Positions 1 to 7,303 of a stretch of DNA of 64,000 nucleotides are shown one piece after another (the first letter of the stretch is position 1; the number at the start of each line of letters is the position of its first letter). A model generated the notes under the pieces. The model ran no database searches and had not been told where the DNA came from. It saw only the letters and a program-made list of their open reading frames with translations. Made by a program: the position numbers and the translations under genes. The stretch comes from Paenibacillus athensensis (GTDB lineage: Bacteria; Bacillota; Bacilli; Paenibacillales; NBRC-103111): NCBI RefSeq assembly GCF_004514475.2, contig NZ_MYFO02000014.1:53699-117698 (forward strand). The letters run 5' to 3'.

Positions 1-205
1 TCGTCGGCAGCAGCAAAGCGACCATATTGGAGCGCTGCATCTTGAAGTTCCGGGCTACCTCGTTGGGAATATAGTTCAGCGCCTTGATCGCTTCCATGAC
101 CTTCTCCCGCGTTTTCGGCTTGACCGAAACGTGGTTGTTGACCACGCGCGATACCGTTCCTACGCCGACGCCGGCCAAATCCGCGACATCCTTCAAGCTC
201 GCCAT
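1..205 (-). CDS. LacI-family transcriptional regulator (N-terminal part, runs off window)
   Basis: The first 68 residues read from the ATG at 205 and begin MASLKDVADLAGVGVGTVSR, the classic LacI helix-turn-helix and start of the hinge. The effector-binding domain lies outside the window. A GGAGG ribosome binding site sits just upstream. Family members are sugar-responsive repressors that bind palindromes with a central CG. Such a palindrome (core GAAACGTTTC) lies about 50 bp upstream and may be autoregulatory. The ligand cannot be told. Confidence 0.93.
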   Translation of the reverse strand, partial: MASLKDVADLAGVGVGTVSRVVNNHVSVKPKTREKVMEAIKALNYIPNEVARNFKMQRSNMVALLLPT

Positions 206-254
206 GACTTTTGCCTCCTGCCTTTCTTGCTGATGAATGTATCTTATCACGTTT

Positions 255-269
255 TTGGAAACGTTTCAA
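255..269. promoter_or_regulatory. Putative LacI-family operator
   Basis: The sequence TTGGAAACGTTTCAA contains the perfect 10-bp palindrome GAAACGTTTC with the central CpG typical of LacI/CcpA-type operators. It lies upstream of the LacI-family gene starting at 205, so autoregulation is the simplest reading. Binding is inferred only. Confidence 0.5.
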
Positions 270-313
270 TTCCTATTTTGCAGGAAAAATAATCCTCCCC
301 GCGGCCGCACAAC

Positions 314-348
314 AAAAAAGCAGGCGGGCCCTGTCCGGGTCCCCCTGC
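314..348 (-). terminator. Intrinsic terminator of the ctaG-cytochrome c unit
   Basis: A GC-rich stem of about 12 bp (GCAGG...CCTGC arms, one mismatch and one G-U pair) is followed on the minus strand by a run of six T. It lies about 40 nt past the stop of the cytochrome c gene ending at 386. Confidence 0.75.
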
Positions 349-385
349 GCGATCGCTGCGGCTTCCTGCCGCCGGTAACTGCCGC

Positions 386-769
386 TTATTTTTTGCTGCT
401 CAGCCAAGCTGCCAGCGCCTGCACGTCCTGCTCCTTGAGCGTCGACTTGAAAGCCGGCATCCCGCCGCCGCCGTTGTTGATCTTGGCCGCGATCTTCGCT
501 TCGTCGAGCTTGCCGCCGACCTTGGCCAGCGACGGGCCGATCTTGCCCTCCAGATTCCCGCCGTGACAGGACAAGCAGTTGCTCTTGTACAGTGCTTCCG
601 CGTCGGCCCCCGCGCCCGCTTGCGCAGTCGGCGCAGCCGTCGTCGTCGCTTGCTCGTGATCTGCAGGCTCGCTGGCCGAATTGCCGCCGCAAGCAGCCAA
701 GCCGCAAGCGAGCAGGGTCAGCCCGCCGAGAGCCAGAATCTTTTTGCGCCAATGTCGTACTTGGTTCAT
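386..769 (-). CDS. Lipoprotein c-type cytochrome (small cytochrome c)
   Basis: This 127-residue protein has a basic N-terminus, a hydrophobic stretch and a lipobox ending at Cys22 or Cys27 (GLAAC), then an Ala/Thr-rich linker. The heme-binding CLSCH lies at about residues 65-69, and a late Met in GGGGMPAF is probably the distal ligand. It should be a membrane-anchored electron carrier on the outer face, feeding a terminal oxidase. I chose the ATG at 769, where the AAGGAG spacing is best; in-frame ATGs at 775 and 778 are too close to it. It follows ctaG by about 50 nt and is probably co-transcribed. Its C-terminal half closely resembles the cytochrome at 5520-5885. Confidence 0.9.
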   Translation of the reverse strand: MNQVRHWRKKILALGGLTLLACGLAACGGNSASEPADHEQATTTAAPTAQAGAGADAEALYKSNCLSCHGGNLEGKIGPSLAKVGGKLDEAKIAAKINNGGGGMPAFKSTLKEQDVQALAAWLSSKK

Positions 770-818
770 CGTCATCATTCTCCTTATGCTTGATTGATTA
801 AAGCCGGGCAGCCGCCCC

Positions 819-1706
819 TCAGGACAGGGAATACTTCTGCGGAGGCGAAGCAGGCTCGTCATCCTCGCGTTTTTCCTCACGGTACCAACGAAAGAACACC
901 AGCCCCAGCACCGTGCCGTAAATGATCTCCTGCGTAATTTTCATCACGACGCCGCCCAACTGCTGATCCTCTACAGGCGTCAGAAAATCGATCAGCCCGG
1001 TCGTGTCGAGCTCCGACGTATAGAACGGCGTACACAGCGTGTGCGTGCCGGCCGTATACAGCTCGTACAAAGCCGTTCCGGCAAACGTGATGCAGGCGCA
1101 GGCCGGCGTCAGCAGGATGCCGTTCATAAAGATATACCCCACCTTCTTGAGTCCTGAAAACCCCGGATACCACGCAGTCGGGCAAAAGATCGGCCACCAC
1201 AAGCATATCGCGGTGAACAGCAGCGCCAGATGAGCCGTATTATGCACCCAGAAGTTGGACATCGCCAAATCAAACAGCGGCGGCCAGTGGTACACCGAGA
1301 AAGCGAAATTGAACAGCAGCATCGCCGGAATCGCCCGCGTCAGACCGCGGATCACCGAGCCCAGCACGCGCTTGCCCAATACGTAGGCATAGAACGACTC
1401 CGGGAGCCCGGCCAACAGCAGCGGCGGCATCAACAGATATAATAGCGCCTGCTGGAGCATGTGAACGCTGAACAACAGATGGCCCATCACGTTCAGCGGA
1501 CCGCCGAAGCCGATATAAAATATCACACAGCCGGTCGTAAAAGCCAGCCGCTGTCCAACGGTAGGACCGGCTCCCTGCAGCTTGCCCGGGCCCGATGGGG
1601 TAACGGCTACCCAATAATACAAAACGAGCAGCCCCGATACAATCAGCAGCTCCGGCGTAAACATGGCGTCGATCCCGACCAGCTTGATCAGATTGGAAAA
1701 GGTCAC
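819..1706 (-). CDS. ctaG: CtaG-type cytochrome c oxidase assembly membrane protein
   Basis: This 295-residue multi-spanning membrane protein resembles the Bacillus CtaG (caa3 oxidase assembly) family. It has several His-containing helices (for example VHMLQQALLYLLMPP and HNTAHLALLF) and a conserved MxGILLTPACACITFA segment. Its likely job is metal delivery or assembly of a heme-copper oxidase; no oxidase subunits occur in this window. The lipoprotein cytochrome c follows it. The upstream region carries one of the repeated 19-bp regulatory elements 21 bp before a TATAGT -10 box. Confidence 0.88.
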   Translation of the reverse strand: MTFSNLIKLVGIDAMFTPELLIVSGLLVLYYWVAVTPSGPGKLQGAGPTVGQRLAFTTGCVIFYIGFGGPLNVMGHLLFSVHMLQQALLYLLMPPLLLAGLPESFYAYVLGKRVLGSVIRGLTRAIPAMLLFNFAFSVYHWPPLFDLAMSNFWVHNTAHLALLFTAICLWWPIFCPTAWYPGFSGLKKVGYIFMNGILLTPACACITFAGTALYELYTAGTHTLCTPFYTSELDTTGLIDFLTPVEDQQLGGVVMKITQEIIYGTVLGLVFFRWYREEKREDDEPASPPQKYSLS

Positions 1707-1739
1707 TAGCAGCCCCCTCTTTCCTAGATTGTCCTTCTT

Positions 1740-1785
1740 ACTATAAGCAATTCATCCGATTTCTAAATGACGCGAAAGAGCTATA
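1740..1785 (-). promoter_or_regulatory. ctaG promoter with 19-bp regulon element
   Basis: The element ATGACGCGAAAGAGCTATA (plus strand, 1767-1785) stands exactly 21 bp from a minus-strand TATAGT -10 box (1740-1745), about 35 nt before the ctaG start. No good -35 hexamer is visible, so an activator bound here probably replaces it. The same arrangement recurs at 4258-4303, 4355-4400 and 8670-8715. Confidence 0.7.
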
Positions 1786-1878
1786 TCCTTGCGAAATTTC
1801 GGCACCGTCCCGCCAATTGTCACAAAGTAGTCAATAACCGCCGGACAACGCCGCCAACGAGCCCCAATCGGCCCACCG

Positions 1879-1925
1879 GTTAGCCCGTTTGCGTCATGCC
1901 GAACACGGCGCGAAGCGAGTATAGT
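1879..1925 (+). promoter_or_regulatory. Promoter of the ResD-like gene with a weaker regulon element
   Basis: Positions 1879-1897 match the 19-bp element, in the same orientation relative to the gene, at 12 of 19 positions (TAGC...GTCAT core). They lie 22 bp before a TATAGT -10 box at 1920-1925. It is weaker than the other four copies and may be a low-affinity site or chance. Confidence 0.45.
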
Positions 1926-1958
1926 TAGGAAAACACCGTTGCAAAAAGGAGACTCATC

Positions 1959-2678
1959 ATGCAAAACGAAGCCGGCTACCGTATTCTGATCGTTGACGAC
2001 GAGGATCGCTTGCGCAGTTTGCTGCGCATGTATTTGGAGAAGGAGGGCTTCGCCATAGAGGAAGCGGCGGACGGACGGCTGGCGCTGATCAAGGCCACGC
2101 AAGCCGACTACGACCTGATCGTGCTCGACTGGATGCTGCCCGGCATGAGCGGGCCCGAGCTGTGCCGCGAGCTGAGAGCGACCAAACGCACTCCCGTACT
2201 GATGCTGACCTCCAGAGGGGAAGAGACGGACCGCCTGGTCGGCTTCGAGGCCGGAGCGGACGATTTCGTCAGCAAGCCGTTCAGTCCGCGCGAGGTCGTC
2301 CACCGTGCGAAAGCGATTTTGCGGCGCTCGGCATCGGCTGATTTTTTTGCCATGCCGGCTGCGTCGAACTGCATTTTGTACCCGAACCTGCTGATCGACC
2401 TCTCCGCCCGCCAGGTATTTGCTGACGGCATCCCCGTGTCGCTGACCTTGAAAGAATTTGATTTGCTCGTCTATCTGGCCGAAAACCCCGGCCGCGTCTT
2501 CACGCGCGCCGAGCTGTTCGATCGCGTCTGGCGCAACCTGCCCAGCGGCGATTTCCGCACGGTCGACACGCATATCAAGCGCATCCGCGAGAAGCTGCAT
2601 GCCGTCTCACGCGCAGCGGCGGCGCTGGTGGGCACCGATTGGGGCGTCGGCTATTTGTTCCGGGGCAGCTTTACGTGA
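1959..2678 (+). CDS. OmpR/ResD-family response regulator without adjacent kinase
   Basis: This 239-residue protein has a receiver domain with acidic pocket (VDDED), phospho-acceptor Asp in VLDWMLPG and conserved Lys in SKPFSPRE, then a winged-helix domain (LTLKEFDLLVYLAENPGRVFTR...DTHIKRIREKL). The GEETDRLVGFEAGADDFVSKPFSPRE stretch resembles ResD, the aerobic/anaerobic respiration regulator of Bacillus. No kinase lies next to it; the neighbouring kinase (3401-4219) belongs to the NarL class and pairs with 2741-3400. AAGGAGA precedes the ATG. The respiratory context supports a ResD-like role, but orthology is inferred. Confidence 0.85.
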   Translation: MQNEAGYRILIVDDEDRLRSLLRMYLEKEGFAIEEAADGRLALIKATQADYDLIVLDWMLPGMSGPELCRELRATKRTPVLMLTSRGEETDRLVGFEAGADDFVSKPFSPREVVHRAKAILRRSASADFFAMPAASNCILYPNLLIDLSARQVFADGIPVSLTLKEFDLLVYLAENPGRVFTRAELFDRVWRNLPSGDFRTVDTHIKRIREKLHAVSRAAAALVGTDWGVGYLFRGSFT

Positions 2679-2686
2679 ACACGCAT

Positions 2687-2721
2687 AAAAAAGGATCGCT
2701 GTCCCATCGGGGACACGATCC
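2687..2721 (-). terminator. Intrinsic terminator of the NarL-type regulator operon
   Basis: A 12-bp stem with one bulged base (GGATCG...TGTCCC / GGGACA...CGATCC) is followed on the minus strand by six T residues. It lies between two convergent regulator genes and may also stop plus-strand transcription. Confidence 0.8.
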
Positions 2722-2740
2722 GCGAGCAGGCGCTGTGCGC

Positions 2741-3400
2741 CTATCTTTTTTTATCCTTCAGCCAGCCCTGTTCAAACACATAACGCGTCAGCTGGACGCG
2801 GTTTTCCATTTGCAGCTTTTGCATGATATTTTTCAAATGATTTTTGACGGTGTGCTCGGAAATGCCAAGACCTTCGGAAATTTCCCGGTTCGAGTTGCCG
2901 CCGGCCACCCATTCGAGAATTTCCCGCTCGCGTCCGGTAATCGGGCTCTGCACTGCTTCAGGCTTCTCCTGCTGCTGGGAGAACTCCTGCAGCAAGCGGT
3001 ACGCCAACTCCCGCGACATCGGCGCCTCGTCCAGCGCAATCGCACGCAAATATTCATGCCAGGATTGCGGGTTGAGGTTTTTCATCAGATAGCCCTGCGC
3101 GCCTTTTTTGAGCGCCTCGAACAGATGGGTTATATCATCCGATACAGTAACCATCACAATTTTGACATAAGGAAACTTGTCCTTGATCCGTTTGGCCGCT
3201 TCAAGCCCGTCCATTGGCGACATATTGATGTCCATCAGAATCAAATCCGGCATCCATTCTTCCGTCAGGCTCATCGCTTCTTCCCCGCTGCGCCCCTCGG
3301 CTACCACCTCGAACGAAGGGTCCATGCTCAGAATCGCCCGCATTCCTTCCCGGGCATGATGATGATCGTCCACAATCAGCACGCGAAATGGCTGCATCAC
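2741..3400 (-). CDS. NarL/LuxR-family response regulator
   Basis: This 219-residue regulator has a receiver domain (VDDHHHAREG, phospho-Asp in LILMDINMSPMDG, Lys in LKKGAQGYLMK) and a C-terminal LuxR helix-turn-helix (LTGREREILEWVAGGNSNRE...HTVKNHLKNIM). It is encoded directly after its kinase: the GGAGG lies at the end of the kinase gene, and both a GTG at 3400 and an ATG at 3397 are possible starts. Its respiratory neighbours and the repeated dyad at their promoters make it the best candidate for binding the 19-bp element. Confidence 0.93.
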   Translation of the reverse strand: MMQPFRVLIVDDHHHAREGMRAILSMDPSFEVVAEGRSGEEAMSLTEEWMPDLILMDINMSPMDGLEAAKRIKDKFPYVKIVMVTVSDDITHLFEALKKGAQGYLMKNLNPQSWHEYLRAIALDEAPMSRELAYRLLQEFSQQQEKPEAVQSPITGREREILEWVAGGNSNREISEGLGISEHTVKNHLKNIMQKLQMENRVQLTRYVFEQGWLKDKKR

Positions 3401-4219
3401 TTAGCCGCCCTCCTTGCGAATTTCCAGTATCGTCTTGCCATCATCCCGTCCAAAACGCAGCTGCCAGCCCATTTCCGCCGCCCGCTCCCGCATGATCTTC
3501 AAGCCGTAGCGTCCCGATTGTTCCTCTCGCGGCTCCTCTGCCCCCTGCCCGTCGTCAATGACGGAGCACGTCCAGCCTCCGGGCTGTTCGCTGCTGCGGA
3601 TCCATACGTGCTGCGCCTTGGCATGCTTGCGCACGTTCAACAGCGCCTCACGGATCGATGCGTACAGCTCCACCTTCTCTTTGGCCGTCAGCTGCTCCTC
3701 TGTCAGCTGCCAATCCCACTCGGCCGCCAGCCCCGACTCGCGCGACAGATCGGCCACCATGCTTTCCAGATACTGCATCCACGGCAGCGCCGCCGGATCG
3801 GTCGGATACCGCAGGTTGGAGATTGCTTGTCTGACGTATTCATTGACCTGGTGGACCGTTTGGCGCAGCTCGCCGGTTGCCGCCGCCTGCTCGGTCTGCT
3901 CCAGCTGATCCATGCGAATCGACATCAGGAACAGCGACTGCGCAATGCCGTCGTGCAGCTCTCTGGCGATTTTCTCCCGCTCCTTCGAAGCGATTTGCGC
4001 AAAGCGCTCGCGGTTCAGCTCCTCCTGCGTCGCTTCCAGCATCGTGAACAGCCTGCGCAAGAAGGTGATGCTGACCGCCAGCACAATCAGCGGAGCGAGC
4101 CAGTTGCCCACTTCCATCGACATGTAATCCATAAACAGATGGTGCCGTGCATATTCCCAGGCCATTAACGTCAAGGGCGGGATAATCAAGATAAGCCATT
4201 TGATTTGTTTATACGTCAT
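3401..4219 (-). CDS. NarL-class sensor histidine kinase with short membrane sensor
   Basis: This 272-residue kinase has two N-terminal membrane helices (about residues 7-25 and 38-55) with almost no extracytoplasmic loop. A dimerisation domain follows with the phospho-His in ARELHDGIAQSLF, then an ATPase domain (NVRKHAKA, VIDDGQG, GRYGLKIMRERA). This is the HisKA_3 class that pairs with NarL regulators, and the partner follows at once. With no periplasmic domain the signal is probably sensed in or at the membrane, for example redox state. Its promoter carries the regulon element, suggesting autoregulation. Confidence 0.92.
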   Translation of the reverse strand: MTYKQIKWLILIIPPLTLMAWEYARHHLFMDYMSMEVGNWLAPLIVLAVSITFLRRLFTMLEATQEELNRERFAQIASKEREKIARELHDGIAQSLFLMSIRMDQLEQTEQAAATGELRQTVHQVNEYVRQAISNLRYPTDPAALPWMQYLESMVADLSRESGLAAEWDWQLTEEQLTAKEKVELYASIREALLNVRKHAKAQHVWIRSSEQPGGWTCSVIDDGQGAEEPREEQSGRYGLKIMRERAAEMGWQLRFGRDDGKTILEIRKEGG

Positions 4220-4257
4220 AGCGTCTCCTGTTTATACGAAATCGTGGTTTCCCCTTT

Positions 4258-4303
4258 ACTATACGCCAATCCCCCGAATTACAAATGACCCGGAAGAGCT
4301 ATT
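4258..4303 (-). promoter_or_regulatory. Promoter of the NarL-type kinase/regulator operon with regulon element
   Basis: The element ATGACCCGGAAGAGCTATT (4285-4303) is 21 bp from a minus-strand TATAGT -10 box (4258-4263), 39 nt before the kinase start. Orientation and spacing match the ctaG promoter. Confidence 0.7.
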
Positions 4304-4354
4304 CGCCCCCGCTTGTGCCGCGACGTCATGAAATGTTCAATTCTCGTTGCGCGC

Positions 4355-4400
4355 TATAGCTCTTTCTGGTCATGGCATGGCCGGGCAGGCCGGATATAAT
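4355..4400 (+). promoter_or_regulatory. Promoter of the ytkA-like/sco/cytochrome c operon with regulon element
   Basis: The element reads ATGACCAGAAAGAGCTATA on the minus strand (4355-4373). It stands 21 bp before a perfect TATAAT -10 box (4395-4400) in front of the lipoprotein gene at 4448. With the element at 4285-4303 it forms a divergent pair. Confidence 0.72.
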
Positions 4401-4447
4401 AACAAGGGATGTAACGAACGTTATGATTGGACAAGGAGTGACCTAAG

Positions 4448-4870
4448 ATGCGACCTGCAAGCAAATGGCTGCTGCCGGTATTCGCCGCGGCCCTGATCTT
4501 TACAGGCTGCAGCCCGTCCGGCAAGAATGACATGGATATGGGCAATATGCATCACGGCTCGATGAAGCCGATTGAGGTGGAGGTGCAATTGACGCCCGAT
4601 CACCCTAAAGCCGGAGACCGGACCGAGGTGAAAGCCGTGCTGACGCAAGACGGCCAGCCCGTTACCGATGTGGAAGAGGTCAAGTTCGAATTCTGGAAGG
4701 ACGGACAAACCGCGGAGCATGAGCAGATCGTCGCCTCCTCCAAAGGCAACGGCGTGTTTGCTGCAGAAAGCACCTTTGCGGAAGCCGGCGCCTACACGGT
4801 GCGCTCGCATGTAACCGCAGCCGGCATGCACACCATGCCGCAAAAGCAGTTTACCGTGGACGCTCAATAA
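4448..4870 (+). CDS. YtkA-like (FixH-like) lipoprotein
   Basis: This 140-residue lipoprotein has a signal peptide with lipobox FTGC, then a Met/His-rich patch (MDMGNMHHGSM) that could bind copper. The Ig-like domain (PIEVEVQLTPDHPKAGD...GAYTVRSHVTAAGMHT) is typical of the YtkA family. Such proteins sit outside the membrane and often accompany Sco and oxidase-assembly genes. It is first in an operon with Sco (12-nt gap) and a cytochrome c. A role in copper handling for oxidase assembly is inferred. Confidence 0.8.
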   Translation: MRPASKWLLPVFAAALIFTGCSPSGKNDMDMGNMHHGSMKPIEVEVQLTPDHPKAGDRTEVKAVLTQDGQPVTDVEEVKFEFWKDGQTAEHEQIVASSKGNGVFAAESTFAEAGAYTVRSHVTAAGMHTMPQKQFTVDAQ

Positions 4871-4882
4871 GGAAGTGATCCC

Positions 4883-5497
4883 ATGTCCACCGATCCAACC
4901 CGGAAGCGCCCTTGGCTGCGGGTGTTCACGCTTGTCATTTTTGCCGCTATCGTCGTGTGTATCGCCGTATGGTTCCGCCAAGGGACGGAGTCGCTGCCCC
5001 GAATTAAAGCGGCTCCCGATTTCACCCTGCAGAACCTGCAAGATCAGCCCGTCAAGCTGAGCGATTCCGCCGGTAAAACCCGGCTGCTGGAATTTTTCTT
5101 CGCCAGCTGCCCCGATATTTGCCCGGCGACCACCTCGCATATGGCCCACCTTCAAGAGAACCTGAAGAGCGCCAAGCTGTGGGGCGACAAGGTGCAATTC
5201 CTCAGCATCACCTTCGATCCCGAGCGCGACACGCCCGATGCGCTGGCCGAATACGCCAAGCTGTTTGGCATCGATACCGCCAACTGGACGCTGATTCGCG
5301 GCACGGAAGAAGAAACGCTGAAGACCGCCAATGATTTCGGCCTGATGGTCGTCAAGCAGAACGACGGGCAGTTCGCGCATTCCATCCGCTCGCTGTTTCT
5401 GATTGATCAAGACGGATACATTCGCCGAGTATTCGATATGGGCGAAAACATGAACGAAGATGAAGTCGAACAAGCGATTGTTCAACTGGCCAAATGA
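4883..5497 (+). CDS. SCO1/SenC-family copper chaperone
   Basis: This 204-residue protein has one N-terminal membrane anchor and a thioredoxin-like domain. The copper-binding CPDIC motif follows FFFASC..., and the downstream His lies in FAHSIRSLFLID. Family members deliver copper to the CuA site of cytochrome c oxidase or protect thiols. AAGGA precedes the ATG with good spacing. It lies between a YtkA-like lipoprotein and a cytochrome c, consistent with assembly of a respiratory oxidase. Confidence 0.92.
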   Translation: MSTDPTRKRPWLRVFTLVIFAAIVVCIAVWFRQGTESLPRIKAAPDFTLQNLQDQPVKLSDSAGKTRLLEFFFASCPDICPATTSHMAHLQENLKSAKLWGDKVQFLSITFDPERDTPDALAEYAKLFGIDTANWTLIRGTEEETLKTANDFGLMVVKQNDGQFAHSIRSLFLIDQDGYIRRVFDMGENMNEDEVEQAIVQLAK

Positions 5498-5519
5498 GAC
5501 GGAAAAGAGGCGTTTACTC

Positions 5520-5885
5520 ATGAAAAAATGGATCATGCTCGCTTTATTTTGCTCCGCCTGCGTGCTCGGACTGGGCGTGTTGTTCGACAAAGCCGCCAGC
5601 CATACGGCCGATGAGCAGAAAGCCGCCAAGGCTTCGCAAATGCCGGAGGTAACGCTGGACGCCGCAGCCGCCGAAGCGATCTACAAGAAAAGCTGCCTGG
5701 CCTGCCACGGCGCAGAGCTGCAGGGCGGAGCCGGACCCAACTTGCAGCAAATCGGCGGCAAGCTTACGCCTGAGCAAATTTACAAGCAAATCCAGAACGG
5801 AGGCGGCATGATGCCAGCCTTCAAGACGCAGCTGAAAAATGAAGAGGTTGCCAATCTGGCGCAATGGCTCGCGGGAAAAAAATAA
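5520..5885 (+). CDS. Membrane-anchored c-type cytochrome
   Basis: This 121-residue protein has an N-terminal hydrophobic anchor (about residues 4-22), heme motif CLACH at 59-63 and probable axial Met in GGGMMPAFKT. An AGAGG motif precedes the ATG at 5520; a longer in-frame reading from 5460 would overlap sco and lacks a site. It is very similar in its heme domain to the cytochrome at 386-769, so the two are probably paralogues feeding terminal oxidases. Confidence 0.9.
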   Translation: MKKWIMLALFCSACVLGLGVLFDKAASHTADEQKAAKASQMPEVTLDAAAAEAIYKKSCLACHGAELQGGAGPNLQQIGGKLTPEQIYKQIQNGGGMMPAFKTQLKNEEVANLAQWLAGKK

Positions 5886-5962
5886 GCCCGCGCACACAAG
5901 CACGGACAAGAATACACAAGAGGCTCGCATCAGCACGGATGCAGCCCATCCATCACGCTAAC

Positions 5963-6008
5963 AACAAGCAGCAGGACGGCGCATTTCGCGCCCCTGCTGC
6001 TTGTTTGC
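5963..6008 (+). terminator. Strong intrinsic terminator after the cytochrome c operon
   Basis: A 13-bp stem (AACAAGCAGCAGG / CCTGCTGCTTGTT) is capped, across a 2-nt bulge, by five more pairs (GGCGC/GCGCC) with loop ATTTC. A T-rich stretch follows on the plus strand. Confidence 0.8.
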
Positions 6009-6129
6009 TTCTGTGTCGGTCATACCGCTTCTGCCCTCCGACCCTTCACCCCTGCCCTCTCATCCCTTCTCCTTCTTCGCCGAAATCCAGTTGGCAGCTC
6101 TTCCTGTTATCGCTGCATGGTCGTTGGGA

Positions 6130-6160
6130 CGGCAAAAAGGGTGAATCTGGTTCACCCTTT
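6130..6160 (-). terminator. Intrinsic terminator of the bd-like oxidase operon
   Basis: A perfect 10-bp stem (AAAGGGTGAA / TTCACCCTTT, loop of five) is followed on the minus strand by a T run, about 85 nt beyond the stop at 6247. Confidence 0.8.
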
Positions 6161-6246
6161 CCCCTTGAACCGCGACAAAATGGCTCTTTCGAGCGATGGC
6201 CACGCGCGGTACTTCCCATTGAGCTGCCAATTGCGAGCCGAATCCG

Positions 6247-7281
6247 CTACTTTTGCAGCGTTCGCGGCGCTTCTTCCATATAAGGAGCCAGATACAGCTC
6301 CCTGACCTCGTGCCGGATCCAGCTCATCAGGGTGACCGCGAGCAGCAGCAACGCCAATGAAGCGAGGAACAGTCGCTTGTTATCCTGTTTGGCGAGCCGC
6401 AGCAGCAGCCAAAGCAGGACGAGCGCCAATCCGATCGCTGCCGTCAAGAGGCCGGTGTGGAACCAGGAGCCGCCGAGAAACATCGACTTGACCCGTTTAT
6501 CCATACTGAGCAGCAGCATCGGTCCGGCCAGCAGCTGCAGCGCCGTAAACAAAGCGGCCATCCTTTTGCCGTATGCGGCGTATTCGGTCCAGACAGGGAC
6601 GGAATCGGAATCCTTACGCTCTCTGCGCTTGCCCCATCCGTACATGAACAGCCCCATCATGCTGAAGCTGGCGGCCATGAAGTGCAGGTAACGCTGCCAA
6701 ATCGTCGGATAGGCGAATAACGATCGCCAGAAGCCGCGTCCGGGCTCCCACAGCTCCGGCTGCAGCATCGAAGCGACATTGGTGATGAACAGCAGCGGGA
6801 CGAACAGCAGAATCAGCATGCCCAGCAGGCCGAAGGCCAGATGCAGCTTTTTGCGGGTTTGCCAACGCTGCCAGGTGAACTTGTACACATACAGCGCGAG
6901 AAATGCGACGATCAGGAGCGGAATCAGCGTCAGCCACATTTTGCCGATCAGAATGGTTGACGGATAAAAAAATTGCGTATAGATGGTGCTGATAATCAAC
7001 AGCGGAGCAATGCCCAGCACAACCGCAATGCTTTTGAAAATGGAGATTTGCGTTGCCAGCCTGTAGGACAATTGATCAAAGACGTTATGGCCCATGCGAA
7101 TGCCTTTGATTTCGTTATAGATCGCCGATACCGTTCCGGCCACCAGAATGTTGACGAAGATAATGTGCAGGATGAAGCCCGCTACCAGCAGCACTTCGAA
7201 TAAAGGCAAATCGCCGGGAATGACCAACTCCAAATCGTTGGGCACCGGAGATTTCGTCACTAGATAAGCAAACATGTTCAT
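6247..7281 (-). CDS. Membrane subunit of a cytochrome bd-superfamily oxidase-like complex
   Basis: This 344-residue protein has about eight or nine predicted membrane helices and no heme c motif. It follows the cytochrome c-fused CydA-like gene with a 22-nt gap that includes its own AAGGA site. Histidines near the first helices (AGFILHIIFVNIL) and in YLHFMAASFSMMGLF could be heme ligands. Known bd-superfamily 'OR' oxidases consist of a CydA-like protein and a second divergent membrane partner, which fits this pair. The second-subunit assignment is inferred from context; electron donor and acceptor are unknown. Confidence 0.65.
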   Translation of the reverse strand: MNMFAYLVTKSPVPNDLELVIPGDLPLFEVLLVAGFILHIIFVNILVAGTVSAIYNEIKGIRMGHNVFDQLSYRLATQISIFKSIAVVLGIAPLLIISTIYTQFFYPSTILIGKMWLTLIPLLIVAFLALYVYKFTWQRWQTRKKLHLAFGLLGMLILLFVPLLFITNVASMLQPELWEPGRGFWRSLFAYPTIWQRYLHFMAASFSMMGLFMYGWGKRRERKDSDSVPVWTEYAAYGKRMAALFTALQLLAGPMLLLSMDKRVKSMFLGGSWFHTGLLTAAIGLALVLLWLLLRLAKQDNKRLFLASLALLLLAVTLMSWIRHEVRELYLAPYMEEAPRTLQK

Positions 7282-7303
7282 AAAAGAAGTCCTTCCTCCT
7301 TGT

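Larger units (their letters stand above)
5886..6246. other. Intergenic region between convergent respiratory operons
   Basis: There is no convincing gene here. The stretch holds two hairpins (5963-6005 and 6136-6160) serving as terminators for the converging operons, and otherwise unremarkable sequence. Confidence 0.7.

Noticed and set aside
2639..4168. Long plus-strand open frame (about 500 codons) through the NarL-type regulator and kinase genes
   Set aside because: It is antisense to two clear two-component genes, has low-complexity His/Arg/Leu-rich content and no family motif or ribosome site.
4421..5629. Minus-strand frame of about 400 codons opposite the ytkA-like/sco/cytochrome c genes
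   Set aside because: The plus-strand genes have domains, motifs and ribosome sites; this frame is a high-GC shadow.
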